Source: Deltaproteobacteria bacterium (GTDB taxonomy: Bacteria > Myxococcota_A > Polyangia > DRWM01 > JAAZOP01). Taken from it: 64,000 nt of DNA. The stretch is from assembly GCA_016218815.1 (NCBI GenBank), contig JACRCX010000060.1, forward strand, positions 56,464 to 120,463, read 5' to 3'. Positions 1 to 7,696 of this stretch are shown here, one piece after another. The translations under genes were made by a program, and so were the position numbers. The first letter of the stretch is position 1, and the number at the start of each line of letters is the position of its first letter. The notes below the pieces were generated by a model, which saw only the letters and a program-made list of their open reading frames with translations, was not told the origin of the DNA and searched no databases.

Positions 1-542
1 GGTTGCCGGTGAAGAGGAACGGATCGAGGTCTGCTGTTACTGACGCGACGGGTGCGGTCGTCAGGCAGATCGACGTGTTGCCCAGGATCGGCACGGTGGG
101 TCCGTCCACAGGGCCCGCTTCGGAGAGGTACTCCCAGCAGTGGCTGCGACAGTCGGGCGGGCCACCTCCGTCCGGAGGGCAATGATCTTCCCACCACGCG
201 GAGTCGCACACGTAGAGCCACTGCGGTGCGACGGCCGTACACCGCCGCGCCCCCACCGCGTTCTCTCGGAAGTCGATGACGAAGTTCACGTTGTCCCGGA
301 ACACCGCGGCGATGTCGTCCAGGTCGGTGTCGCGAGACGAGTACGTCCGCACCTTCTCCGCGCGATCGCATTCGTAGATCCGCGCGAATTCGCCCGCCGG
401 CGGCGGCGTCGGCGTGCCGACGTTGATCCGCGGGCCGAATTCAAGGACGCCGTGGTAGCAGGCCCCCCCCCAGCAAACTCCATGCCAAGAGTGCGGCGAG
501 CCGAATCGAAAACAGGACCCGTCGGTTCAACCCCTCGGTCAT
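1..542 (-). CDS. Secreted lipoprotein, 3' end beyond window, apparent frameshift in the lipobox
   Basis: The gene starts at ATG 542 after a GGGGAGGAGAGG ribosome site and runs off the left edge. The first 24 codons form a lipoprotein signal ending in LLGG, but the reading frame then stops. Removing one base from a nine-base G run (463-471 on the + strand) gives LLGGAC-Y, a perfect lipobox, and opens the frame to position 1 with Cys-rich sequence (for example WLYVCDSAWWEDHC and CRSHCWEY). I read it as a genuine surface lipoprotein of unknown function, with either a one-base sequence error or a phase-variable tract. The upstream FGE-domain gene overlaps it, so the two are probably co-transcribed. 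Confidence 0.72.
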
Positions 543-1710
543 GTTCCTCTCCTCCCCGCCGCTCTGCCCCAAGCGGCCCGGCCCCCCGCTTCGCCGATGA
601 TCCGCCGGACGTGCCGGACACGGGACGCACGCAGCGGAACCCAGTCTCGGGACCACCCATCCGCGTGCCGGTGCTCTCGCGGTGCGTGAGACTCGCGAAA
701 CAGATGAACGACCCACCTCGCACGGGGATGTTCCAATCCAACGGCAGCTCCGAGGTGTCGCATTCGATGCGCGGGTCGACACATCCTCCGGGGCACTCCT
801 CGTAGGGCGTGATGCAGTCTCCCGTCCATTCGCGCACGTTTCCGATCATGTCGTCCAGGCCGTACGGACTGCGGCCCGCCGGCCGGCGGCCGACCTCGTC
901 GGTGTCGTCCGGACAGCTCCCGCCGACGTACCGGGCGTAGTTCGCCTCGTTGCACGTGTAGGCGAAGTCGCCGAGCGGGGGCGAGTCCCACGGCACCACG
1001 CGCTCGTCCTCGGGCCCGCACGAGTCCGGCGGCGCGACCTCGCACCCTCCCCGGGCGGCCTTCTCCCACTCCGCTTCGGTAGGGAGCCGCTTCCCCTCGT
1101 AAGCGCAGTAGTCGGCCGCTTCCGTCATCCAGGTCGACGTGAGCGGGTAGTCGTCGTACTGCGGATCACTGAAGTACGGGTCGCGAAGGAACGAGCCCTG
1201 CCTCCGTTCGCCCCAGTCGGCCGGGCATTGCCCGACGCGTTGGCAGCGCTTGAACCTGCGGTTCGTCATCTCGTACCGATCGATGAAGAATCCGGAGACC
1301 GTCACGATGCGCTTGGGCGTGGCCGGGAGCGCGATGCAGCCGAAATCGTCCTCGTCCGAGTCGACACCCATGACGAACGGCCCGGCGGGCACGAAGACCT
1401 CTTCGTAGTGGAGGTCGCAGACGCCATCGACGCAGGAGGCGTATCGGCCGTCTTCCGTGGTGCACTGGGTGAAATCGGCGACCAACTCGCCGCCCGTGCA
1501 GCGGCCGGTCTCGGGGCTGCACGTCTCGAGGCCGTTGCACGGCTCGGCGTCGTCGCACGGCTCCGACTCCGTGCACGGCGTCCCCACGGTCTCCGCGGGT
1601 GGGATGACGAACTCCCCCGCGTCGCCCGTCAGGTTCGTGTCGCCGCAGTCGCAGCCGCCACCGCAGGATGACGCCACGAACGCCGCCACTGCTACCCGCC
1701 GCAGGAACAT
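286..1710 (-). CDS. FGE-sulfatase (SUMF1-like) domain lipoprotein
   Basis: A signal peptide with lipobox-like AASS-C near residue 16 is followed by a Cys-rich stretch (residues 20-100) and a formylglycine-generating-enzyme-like domain (about residues 105-364). Family landmarks are FVMGVD, RLPTEAEWEKAARGG, GNVREWTGD, PVRGGSF and GFRCVRPV. Catalytic FGEs use two cysteines near the C-terminus; here FICFASLTH keeps only the first, so formylglycine synthesis is unlikely and a structural or ligand-binding role is more plausible. The last 110 codons after GFRCVRPV look like out-of-frame readthrough (basic, Arg-rich) and overlap the next gene by 257 bp. A frameshift near the six-C run at about 581-586 would instead end the protein at a TGA overlapping the next ATG. 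Confidence 0.82.
   Translation of the reverse strand: MFLRRVAVAAFVASSCGGGCDCGDTNLTGDAGEFVIPPAETVGTPCTESEPCDDAEPCNGLETCSPETGRCTGGELVADFTQCTTEDGRYASCVDGVCDLHYEEVFVPAGPFVMGVDSDEDDFGCIALPATPKRIVTVSGFFIDRYEMTNRRFKRCQRVGQCPADWGERRQGSFLRDPYFSDPQYDDYPLTSTWMTEAADYCAYEGKRLPTEAEWEKAARGGCEVAPPDSCGPEDERVVPWDSPPLGDFAYTCNEANYARYVGGSCPDDTDEVGRRPAGRSPYGLDDMIGNVREWTGDCITPYEECPGGCVDPRIECDTSELPLDWNIPVRGGSFICFASLTHRESTGTRMGGPETGFRCVRPVSGTSGGSSAKRGAGPLGAERRGGEEHDRGVEPTGPVFDSARRTLGMEFAGGGPATTASLNSARGSTSARRRRRRRANSRGSTNAIARRRCGRTRLATPTWTTSPRCSGTT
463..471. repeat. Nine-base C/G homopolymer inside a lipobox
   Basis: Nine consecutive C on the + strand fall exactly on the Gly-Gly-Ala codons before the lipobox cysteine of the minus-strand gene. 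Eight bases restore the frame, nine destroy it. It may be a sequencing or assembly error, or a slippage-based ON/OFF switch. Confidence 0.75.
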
Positions 1711-1905
1711 CCGACGACCTCCTCGACCGACGCCCGAACCATGCGCCGGAACCGGCTGGCGTGCAAGGGCAGCGCGGTCAGGGGCAGTAACTCCGCACGG
1801 CGCACTCTCGGGGTTTGACCTGGCCGGGGCCGGCCGAGCCCCGCCGAAGCCCGGCCAGGGCGAAGGCCGACGCGGACTTGCCGCGTCAAGGTTCCACTGG
1901 AAAGC

Positions 1906-1930
1906 TTGACTAACGGCGGTCGTTGGTCAA
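1906..1930. promoter_or_regulatory. Operator-like inverted repeat before the Fic gene
   Basis: TTGACTAACG and CGTTGGTCAA are inverted arms (9 of 10 pairs) separated by GCGGT, ending 12 bp before the Fic start codon. Position and symmetry suit a repressor site. The Fic protein ends in a winged-helix-like domain, so autoregulation is possible. This is inference from symmetry only. Confidence 0.5.
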
Positions 1931-1942
1931 CCTTTCGATCCG

Positions 1943-3181
1943 ATGCCGCGATTCGTCCAACGCACCTGGCCCGCCAATCCGGACGCTCCCGGGGGGCGAG
2001 CCGACCGCCGCGCTTTCTCGTACCAGGCCTACGTCCCCGATTCGATCGCCCAGCGGCGCTTCTCGCTTTCGTCGACCGACGCGGCGGCGGTCTCCGAGGC
2101 GGAACGCGCGGTCGACGCACTCAACCGCGACCCGCCGCGGATGGCGGCGCTGGAGGTCCTGGCGCGTCGCCTCCTCCGCGCGGAGTCCGTCGCCTCGTCC
2201 CGGATCGAGGGGCTCGTCCTGTCGCACCGCCGTCTCGCCCGGGCCGAGGTCGAAGCGATCGAGTCGCGCGACGAGACGGCCGCGTCGGTGCTCGGCAATG
2301 TCGCGGCCATGGAGCGCGCCGTCGCGCTGGGATCCGGCGCTGGGGCGCTCGAGCTGGACGACGTGCTGGCGTTGCACCGCGAGCTCCTTCTGGCCACGAC
2401 GACGCCGGAGATCGCCGGCGTGCTGCGTACGCGCCAGAATTGGGTCGGGGGGAACCTGCTCCATCCGGGGCGCGCGGAGTTCGTCCCGCCGCCGCCGGAG
2501 TTGGTGCGCGGCCTGGTCGCGGATCTGTGCGCCTTCGCCAACCGCGAAGACCTCCCGCCGGCGGCGCAGGCCGCCGTCGCGCACGCGCAGTTCGAGACGA
2601 TCCATCCCTTCGCCGACGGCAACGGACGGGTCGGCCGCGCTCTTGTGCACGTCGTGCTGCGGCGCCGCGGCCTGGCGCCGCACTACGTTCCGCCGGTCAG
2701 CCTCGTGCTGGCGGCGGACGCCCGGGCGTATGTCGAGGGACTCACCGCATACCGGGACGAGCGGATCGGGGACTGGGTGCACCTGTTCGCCGGCGCTCTG
2801 GCCCGGGCCGCCGCCAAGGCCCGGGAGCTTGCGATGCGGCTGACGTCTCTCCAGGACGCTTGGCGGAAGCGCACGGGCGGCCCGCGCGCGCACTCCAGCG
2901 CCGAGGCGCTGATCGTGCGGCTGCCCGCTCACCCGATCGTGACTGTCGCTTCGGCCCAGACGATCCTGGGGCGTTCGAAGCAGGCGGTCAACGAGGCCGT
3001 CCGTGCGCTGGCGGACGCCGGCATCCTCCGGCCGGTGACCCTGGCGCGCCGCAACCGGGCGTGGGAGGCGCCGGAGCTGTTCGACCTGATCGACGACGTC
3101 GAGCGCGAGCTGGCGACACCGGATGACCCGGGCGCCGCCCACCGGCCCGCGCCCTCCACACCCCGGCGGACACGCTCCTGA
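1943..3181 (+). CDS. Fic-family AMP transferase with C-terminal winged helix
   Basis: The 412-residue protein carries the Fic active-site motif HPFADGNGRVGR (about residues 219-230). The His acts as base and the GNGR loop binds ATP phosphates. Upstream lies SSRIEG (about residues 90-95), matching the inhibitory-helix motif (S/T)xxxE(G/N), so this is a self-inhibited class II Fic that AMPylates or otherwise nucleotidylates a target hydroxyl. After the Fic core, residues about 310-385 look like a winged helix-turn-helix (TILGRSKQAVNEAVRALADA). It sits alone between two minus-strand lipoprotein genes, with no antitoxin gene beside it. The target is unknown. Confidence 0.93.
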   Translation: MPRFVQRTWPANPDAPGGRADRRAFSYQAYVPDSIAQRRFSLSSTDAAAVSEAERAVDALNRDPPRMAALEVLARRLLRAESVASSRIEGLVLSHRRLARAEVEAIESRDETAASVLGNVAAMERAVALGSGAGALELDDVLALHRELLLATTTPEIAGVLRTRQNWVGGNLLHPGRAEFVPPPPELVRGLVADLCAFANREDLPPAAQAAVAHAQFETIHPFADGNGRVGRALVHVVLRRRGLAPHYVPPVSLVLAADARAYVEGLTAYRDERIGDWVHLFAGALARAAAKARELAMRLTSLQDAWRKRTGGPRAHSSAEALIVRLPAHPIVTVASAQTILGRSKQAVNEAVRALADAGILRPVTLARRNRAWEAPELFDLIDDVERELATPDDPGAAHRPAPSTPRRTRS

Positions 3182-3194
3182 CCGCGCTTCCTCC

Positions 3195-5381
3195 TCACTC
3201 CACCGGCACGATGTCGATGTACTCCAGGAACGTGTACGACCACTCGCCGGTCGTCGCCGAACGGCCGCCCGTCTCCACGGACAAGGAACCGTCGCGCAGG
3301 TCGATCGTCGTCGTGCGCGTGAACGTGCGCGCGGCGTCGCCCGTGGGCTCGTCGTCGATCACCGCCGTGCCCTCGATGCGGACGTGGTGCGGGTCCGAGG
3401 GGTAGGCGCGCGCCGGGCGCCCGGCGCCCACCGTCACCTCGTAGCGGCCGTTCGCCAACGCGAACTCGAACAGATTGTCGCGGCCGTAGTCGTCGTAGAC
3501 GTAGCTCCGCTGCCGCTCGTCGTACCCGTCCACCTCGTCGTAGCCGTACAGCGCGATCGAAGGGTCCCCGACGAACTCGCCGTACCACCCGTACCCCAAC
3601 GCCGCGTCGTACGGCATCCAACCGATCTTGAGGTAGGTGTTCCCCCCGACCACCAGCGGGTCGTCGGTCGGCCGGCCGGCCGGGTCCTGGAAGTTGAGGT
3701 GGTACGCGCCACGCGGCCGAAGTCCCGTGTCGGTCTCCAGCACCGGCACCGTGCCGCGCGAGCCCTCGATGTACCTGCCCAGCTCGTGCCGCAACGTCAT
3801 CAGCGCGTCGGGGTCCTTCGTCCAGCTCGTCAGGCCCGAGGCCGCCGAGTCGACTGCGGGGTCGACCGTCTCGGCCGTGAACGGCCGCGGGTAACGACCG
3901 CCGTTCGCCAGCCACAGGTACTCGTAGTCCTCGAATCCCTCGCGCAACAGCTCCGCGCGGATCGTCGGGTTGGGTCCGTCGAAGAACCGCCCGGCGTCGT
4001 AGTACGCCCACCCCGTCGCCCGCAGGTGCCACGAGACCCACGGGATGATGCGCTCGTGCATCCCCTGCGCGTCCACGCGCGTCGGGTTGAAGTACGGGTC
4101 CGGGTCGTGGTCCAGGCTGTAGAGCCAGACTTCCTCGCCGTGGTCGCGCTGCCGCAGCCAGGCGTAGCCCTGCTCGTAGGCGCGGATGTGCGCGATCCAG
4201 ATGTCGTAGCCGCACGCGCCGCCCGAATCCTCGGCGATCCCGGGCTTGGGCTCCTCGCTGATCGCGATGCGCAGCGCGGGCGCCGCGGCGCGAGCCATGC
4301 GGCACAGGTGCGCCGCCAGCCGCTCGTCCTCCTCGTTCTGCGGCTCGTTCTGCACGTACCAGTACGCCTTGTCCGCCATGCCGCCCGCGACCAGGTACTG
4401 CTCCAGGCCCGTGAGGAATCGCGACCAGGCGGCGTTGTACTCCGCCGTCCCGAACTGGTCGCCGCGGCCCACGCCGCAGAACGTGTCCGGGCGCGGCGTC
4501 GAGTTGTCGACGAACTGGAAGGCGAGGGCGCTCGGGAAGCCGACGCCGTTCCAGCCCTCCCCCAGGATGTACCGCCGCGCGAGCCAGTGGATCGCGTACT
4601 CGTCCCCCTCGTCCGGCTCGCCGTAGAACGTCGTGCAGCGCGTCGGCGACGCGTCGCTGTCCCACGTGATGCGCCAGGTGAAGCCGCTCGGCCACGTCAC
4701 CCCGGTCGGCGTCAGCCGGTGCTCGAAAAGCATGTCCTTGGCGTCCTCGACGGTTCCCCCCGCGGGGGCCAGCGACGACACGTCGAGATAGAGCAGGCTG
4801 TCGAAGTGGATTTCCCGCGGGAGCGCGAAGTCGAAAACCGTCAGGACGACGGGAACCGCGATCGCGCCGCCGCCCGGCGCCGTGACGTGCAGCGTCGTGG
4901 CGTGCTCGCCCGCGGGCGCGCCCTCCGGCACGTACACCGTGAGCCACACGGGGACGCCGTGGTCGCTCGAAAGCACGACGTCGCCCCCGGAGGCGAGCGG
5001 GTCGAGCTGCTCGGCCCAACCGTCCTGGTAGCGCGCGACCGCCAGCTCGAGGCGCTGGTCGGCGCCCAGGTCCGGGAAGGGATCGACCGCGACGCGCGCC
5101 GTCCCGCTCGCCGGTCCCAGCACGAGCTGCACCGGCTCGAATTCGTTTCTCGCGGCGGAGAGGTGCAGCCCCGAGCGTCTGTCCTCCGGCGGCCGATCAC
5201 CCGTGCGCAGCCTGCGCGTTGCCGGCGTCGTCCACAGCGTCAGCGCCGCCGTGGACTCCTCGAGCGTGTACGTGAAGGAGGTGGCGCGCAACGTCTCGGT
5301 CGGCACCGGTCCGCCGGAATCCGCGCCGCCGCAGGCGGCCAGCGTCGCTGCCGCGGCCAGGAAGATCGCGCGACGCTCCAC
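3195..5381 (-). CDS. DUF4091 glycoside-hydrolase-like lipoprotein
   Basis: The GTG start has an AGGGAGG ribosome site. A short signal peptide ends in TLAAC-GG. The 728-residue protein has an N-terminal beta-rich region, a TIM-barrel-like middle with aromatic and acidic motifs (WYVQNEPQNEE, YDIWIAHI, WLYSLDHDPDPY) and a DUF4091 segment (about residues 480-545, FEDYEYLWLANGGRY). DUF4091 proteins resemble family GH123-type hydrolases. A C-terminal beta-sandwich follows. It is probably a surface glycan-binding or glycan-cleaving enzyme; the substrate cannot be read from sequence. It lies 69 bp downstream of another lipoprotein gene on the same strand. Confidence 0.85.
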   Translation of the reverse strand: MERRAIFLAAAATLAACGGADSGGPVPTETLRATSFTYTLEESTAALTLWTTPATRRLRTGDRPPEDRRSGLHLSAARNEFEPVQLVLGPASGTARVAVDPFPDLGADQRLELAVARYQDGWAEQLDPLASGGDVVLSSDHGVPVWLTVYVPEGAPAGEHATTLHVTAPGGGAIAVPVVLTVFDFALPREIHFDSLLYLDVSSLAPAGGTVEDAKDMLFEHRLTPTGVTWPSGFTWRITWDSDASPTRCTTFYGEPDEGDEYAIHWLARRYILGEGWNGVGFPSALAFQFVDNSTPRPDTFCGVGRGDQFGTAEYNAAWSRFLTGLEQYLVAGGMADKAYWYVQNEPQNEEDERLAAHLCRMARAAAPALRIAISEEPKPGIAEDSGGACGYDIWIAHIRAYEQGYAWLRQRDHGEEVWLYSLDHDPDPYFNPTRVDAQGMHERIIPWVSWHLRATGWAYYDAGRFFDGPNPTIRAELLREGFEDYEYLWLANGGRYPRPFTAETVDPAVDSAASGLTSWTKDPDALMTLRHELGRYIEGSRGTVPVLETDTGLRPRGAYHLNFQDPAGRPTDDPLVVGGNTYLKIGWMPYDAALGYGWYGEFVGDPSIALYGYDEVDGYDERQRSYVYDDYGRDNLFEFALANGRYEVTVGAGRPARAYPSDPHHVRIEGTAVIDDEPTGDAARTFTRTTTIDLRDGSLSVETGGRSATTGEWSYTFLEYIDIVPVE

Positions 5382-5397
5382 CGCCTTGCCTCCCTGC

Positions 5398-5450
5398 CGC
5401 CTCGTCCGCTCGTCCGCTCGTCCGCTCGCCCCCCCCGTCCGCTCGCCCCT
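5398..5450. repeat. Short tandem 9-bp repeat (CTCGTCCGC type)
   Basis: The gap between two minus-strand lipoprotein genes holds tandem CTCGTCCGC units, GAGCGGACG on the other strand. Related arrays lie at 18973-19000, 24166-24228, 44576-44602 and, inside a coding region, near 53247-53262. Confidence 0.6.
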
Positions 5451-6686
5451 CTACCGCGCCACCATCAATCCGGCGAACGACGTGGCGGTGCGGTACGTGC
5501 GCAGTCCGGGCGCACCGAACGGGAGCGCGGTGCTGGTCGCGGTGGCCGTGACCGGGGCCGCGACCGGTGATTCCAGCGAGCAGGCCAGGTTGGAGCCGAC
5601 GACCAGGAAGGACATGCGGTAGTCGACGCCGACGGCGAGCGCCACGCCGGAGTCGCGCTGGGCGAGCACGGCGTAGGCGGAGCCGTCCCAGTAGCGGATC
5701 TCGACGCGGGCGTGCGCCATGTCGAGGCCGCAGGAGTACCAGCGGACCGTCCCGTCGGTGAACGTGATCGTGCGGGCGAGGATGCCGGCTTGCTTGCTCG
5801 TGCCGCCGCCGCCCGGCCCCAATTCCGTCACGCGGAACGTGGCTTGCAGGAAGACGTCGTCGCCGAGCCCCCAGGGGTCGTAGAACGCCACGGCGCTCGC
5901 GGCCGAATCGGTCTCCGAGTAGATGTCGGTTCCCAGCACCCACGTCCCGGAGGATTCGAGCCAGCCCGGATCGGACGGCGCGAGGAGGAGCGGCTCGAAT
6001 CGCTCGATGGCCAGGGCGCGGTCCGGATCGCTCGGCGGCTCGCAGGCGTCGCCGAGGCCGTCGAGATCGGCATTGGCCTGCGTGGCGTTCGCGACCAGGG
6101 GACAGTTGTCGCAATCGTCCATCAAGCCGTCGCCGTCCTCGTCGTGAATGCTCGTTCCGGGAGCGCAGGCGCAGAGGTCGATCTCGTCGGGAATCGTGTC
6201 CCCGTCGGTGTCGCCGGTTTCGCAGGCGTCGCCGATCCCGTCCACGTCGCAATCCTCCTGGCCGGGGTTCCAGACGTCGGGACAGTTGTCGGCGGTGTTG
6301 AGCACGCCGTCGCCGTCGTTGTCGTCCGACGGCACGTCCGCTTCCGCCTCGGCATCCGCCGCATCGCCGGCATCGGCATCCGCCTCCGCCTCGGCTTCGG
6401 CGGGCACGTCCGCGTCGACGCCCTCGTCGGTGTCCGCGTCGGCGCCCTCGTCGCCGTCGGCGCCTTCATCGACGTCGGCATCCGCGTCCGTCTCGGCCTC
6501 GACGATCGCGTCCCCGTCCGGCGCCGCGTCGGCGTCGGCATCGGCATCGATGTCGGGCGAGACGTCGCCGTCCCCGGTCGTTTGATCCCGCTCGGCGTCG
6601 GGCGGGATGTAGTACGGATTGGCCTCGGTGCACGCGAGCGGCACCGACACCAGCCACAAGAGCCCCGCGAGCATTCGCGACTTCAT
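5451..6686 (-). CDS. Thrombospondin type-3 repeat lipoprotein
   Basis: The chosen ATG at 6686 gives a clean signal peptide, MKSRMLAGLLWLVSVPLAC; the open frame continues further upstream without one. After the lipobox cysteine comes an acidic Asp/Ala/Glu linker (about residues 30-115). Calcium-binding thrombospondin type-3 repeats follow (DNDGDGVLNTADNCP, DVDGIGDACE, DTDGDTIPDEIDLC, DEDGDGLMDDCDNCP, ADLDGLGDACE). The C-terminal about 185 residues look like a concanavalin/LamG-type beta-sandwich. It is likely a calcium-stabilised outer-surface protein. A -10-like TAGAGT ends 7 nt before the ATG with no Shine-Dalgarno, suggesting a leaderless transcript. Confidence 0.88.
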   Translation of the reverse strand: MKSRMLAGLLWLVSVPLACTEANPYYIPPDAERDQTTGDGDVSPDIDADADADAAPDGDAIVEAETDADADVDEGADGDEGADADTDEGVDADVPAEAEAEADADAGDAADAEAEADVPSDDNDGDGVLNTADNCPDVWNPGQEDCDVDGIGDACETGDTDGDTIPDEIDLCACAPGTSIHDEDGDGLMDDCDNCPLVANATQANADLDGLGDACEPPSDPDRALAIERFEPLLLAPSDPGWLESSGTWVLGTDIYSETDSAASAVAFYDPWGLGDDVFLQATFRVTELGPGGGGTSKQAGILARTITFTDGTVRWYSCGLDMAHARVEIRYWDGSAYAVLAQRDSGVALAVGVDYRMSFLVVGSNLACSLESPVAAPVTATATSTALPFGAPGLRTYRTATSFAGLMVAR

Positions 6687-6693
6687 GCCTGGG

Positions 6694-6722
6694 ACTCTAC
6701 ATGGCGTGGGGCGAAGCGTCCA
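6694..6722 (-). promoter_or_regulatory. Promoter for a leaderless start (gene at 6686)
   Basis: On the minus strand, TGGACG (6722-6717), a 17-bp spacer and TAGAGT (6699-6694) lie 7 nt upstream of the ATG. Transcription would begin at or within a base of the start codon. Confidence 0.45.
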
Positions 6723-6752
6723 GCGGGAGCCGCCAGCCCGGCCTCGGGCGCG

Positions 6753-6781
6753 TTGGCTCGCCGGGGAGCGGATGGTAGAGT
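6753..6781 (+). promoter_or_regulatory. Promoter for a leaderless start (gene at 6791)
   Basis: TTGGCT (6753-6758), a 17-bp spacer and TAGAGT (6776-6781) lie 9 nt before ATG 6791. The hexamer is the same as in the divergent promoter for the gene at 6686. No Shine-Dalgarno is present. Confidence 0.5.
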
Positions 6782-6790
6782 GGCGGCGCC

Positions 6791-7696
6791 ATGAGAGCAG
6801 CGAGCGCAACGGGGCGTCGGTCGGGCTCGGAGCCGCGCGGACGGGGTGGCGAGGGGTCGAGTTTTCCGGGGCTCGTGCGGGCGTGGGCGCCGCCGGGGAT
6901 CCGCGGAGGAGACCGCATGCCCGTCCGCGAGTCGCTGGTCGTCGGCCGCTCGTCGGAGGCGACGTGGAGCATCGCGGACAGCGAGCTGTCGGGCCGGCAC
7001 TTCGAGCTGCGGAGGGTGGACTCGCGGCTGCTCGTTCGTGACCTCGACTCGACGAACGGCTGCGCCGTGAACGGCGAGTGGCTGACGGCGCCGCGGGAGG
7101 TGGAGACGGAGGACCTGGTGCGGGCCGGGCGTTGCCTGTTCGTGGTGCATCCGCGGCCGGCGACGGCCCCTTCGCCGTCGCGGACGACGGCCGCGACGGG
7201 CACAAGCCCCGCGGATCGCCTGGCCGGGGCTCCGGCGCGCTTCGTGGGCTGCCTGCGCCGCGCCCTGCTGGAGGCGCAGCTCGATCCCCTGCCGGCGGTG
7301 GCGGCGCTGCGCACGGACGACCTGGAGGCCCTGACCCTGCTCGGTCCGTCGGCGCGCGCGGACCAGGAGCGCGAGGCGCTGGCGCTCGAGCTGGCCGCCC
7401 TGGTGCGCGACACCTGCGACGGTCCGGCGGCCATCCTGCACCAGCTCGTGCTCACGCGGCACGGCGATTCCCCCGTGCTGCAGCGCATCGGTGCCTGCAC
7501 GCCGGAGGAGGCCGATGAGGCCACGGGCTACGAGCGGCGCAGGGCGGCCATCCTGGCGGCGTACCGCGAGGTCGGCGGCGACGTGCGGCGGCTGGAGTCG
7601 CTGCTCAAGTCGCGCGGCCTGCCCTGCTCCCGCAAGTGGCTGACGATCTTCCTCGAACGCTGGGGAGCGCGCGCGATGCGCTTGCGTTCGCGCTAG
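6791..7696 (+). CDS. FHA-domain protein with C-terminal helix-turn-helix-like region
   Basis: This is a cytoplasmic 301-residue protein with no signal peptide. The FHA domain (about residues 45-115) has the expected GRS, SGRHFEL and STNGCAVNG signatures for binding phosphothreonine. The C-terminal about 45 residues (ILAAYREVGGDVRRLESLLK...) resemble a Fis-type helix-turn-helix, but the sigma54 AAA+ module usually found between FHA and Fis-like domains in myxobacterial activators is absent. It could be a phospho-dependent DNA-binding adaptor. Its TAG stop overlaps the convergent neighbour's stop in a shared CTAG. Confidence 0.8.
   Translation: MRAASATGRRSGSEPRGRGGEGSSFPGLVRAWAPPGIRGGDRMPVRESLVVGRSSEATWSIADSELSGRHFELRRVDSRLLVRDLDSTNGCAVNGEWLTAPREVETEDLVRAGRCLFVVHPRPATAPSPSRTTAATGTSPADRLAGAPARFVGCLRRALLEAQLDPLPAVAALRTDDLEALTLLGPSARADQEREALALELAALVRDTCDGPAAILHQLVLTRHGDSPVLQRIGACTPEEADEATGYERRRAAILAAYREVGGDVRRLESLLKSRGLPCSRKWLTIFLERWGARAMRLRSR

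Noticed and set aside
286..1710. FGE-domain protein as activator of the sulfatase at 21723
   Set aside because: The sulfatase-like enzyme lacks the target Cys, the FGE-like protein lacks one active Cys, and they lie 20 kb apart.
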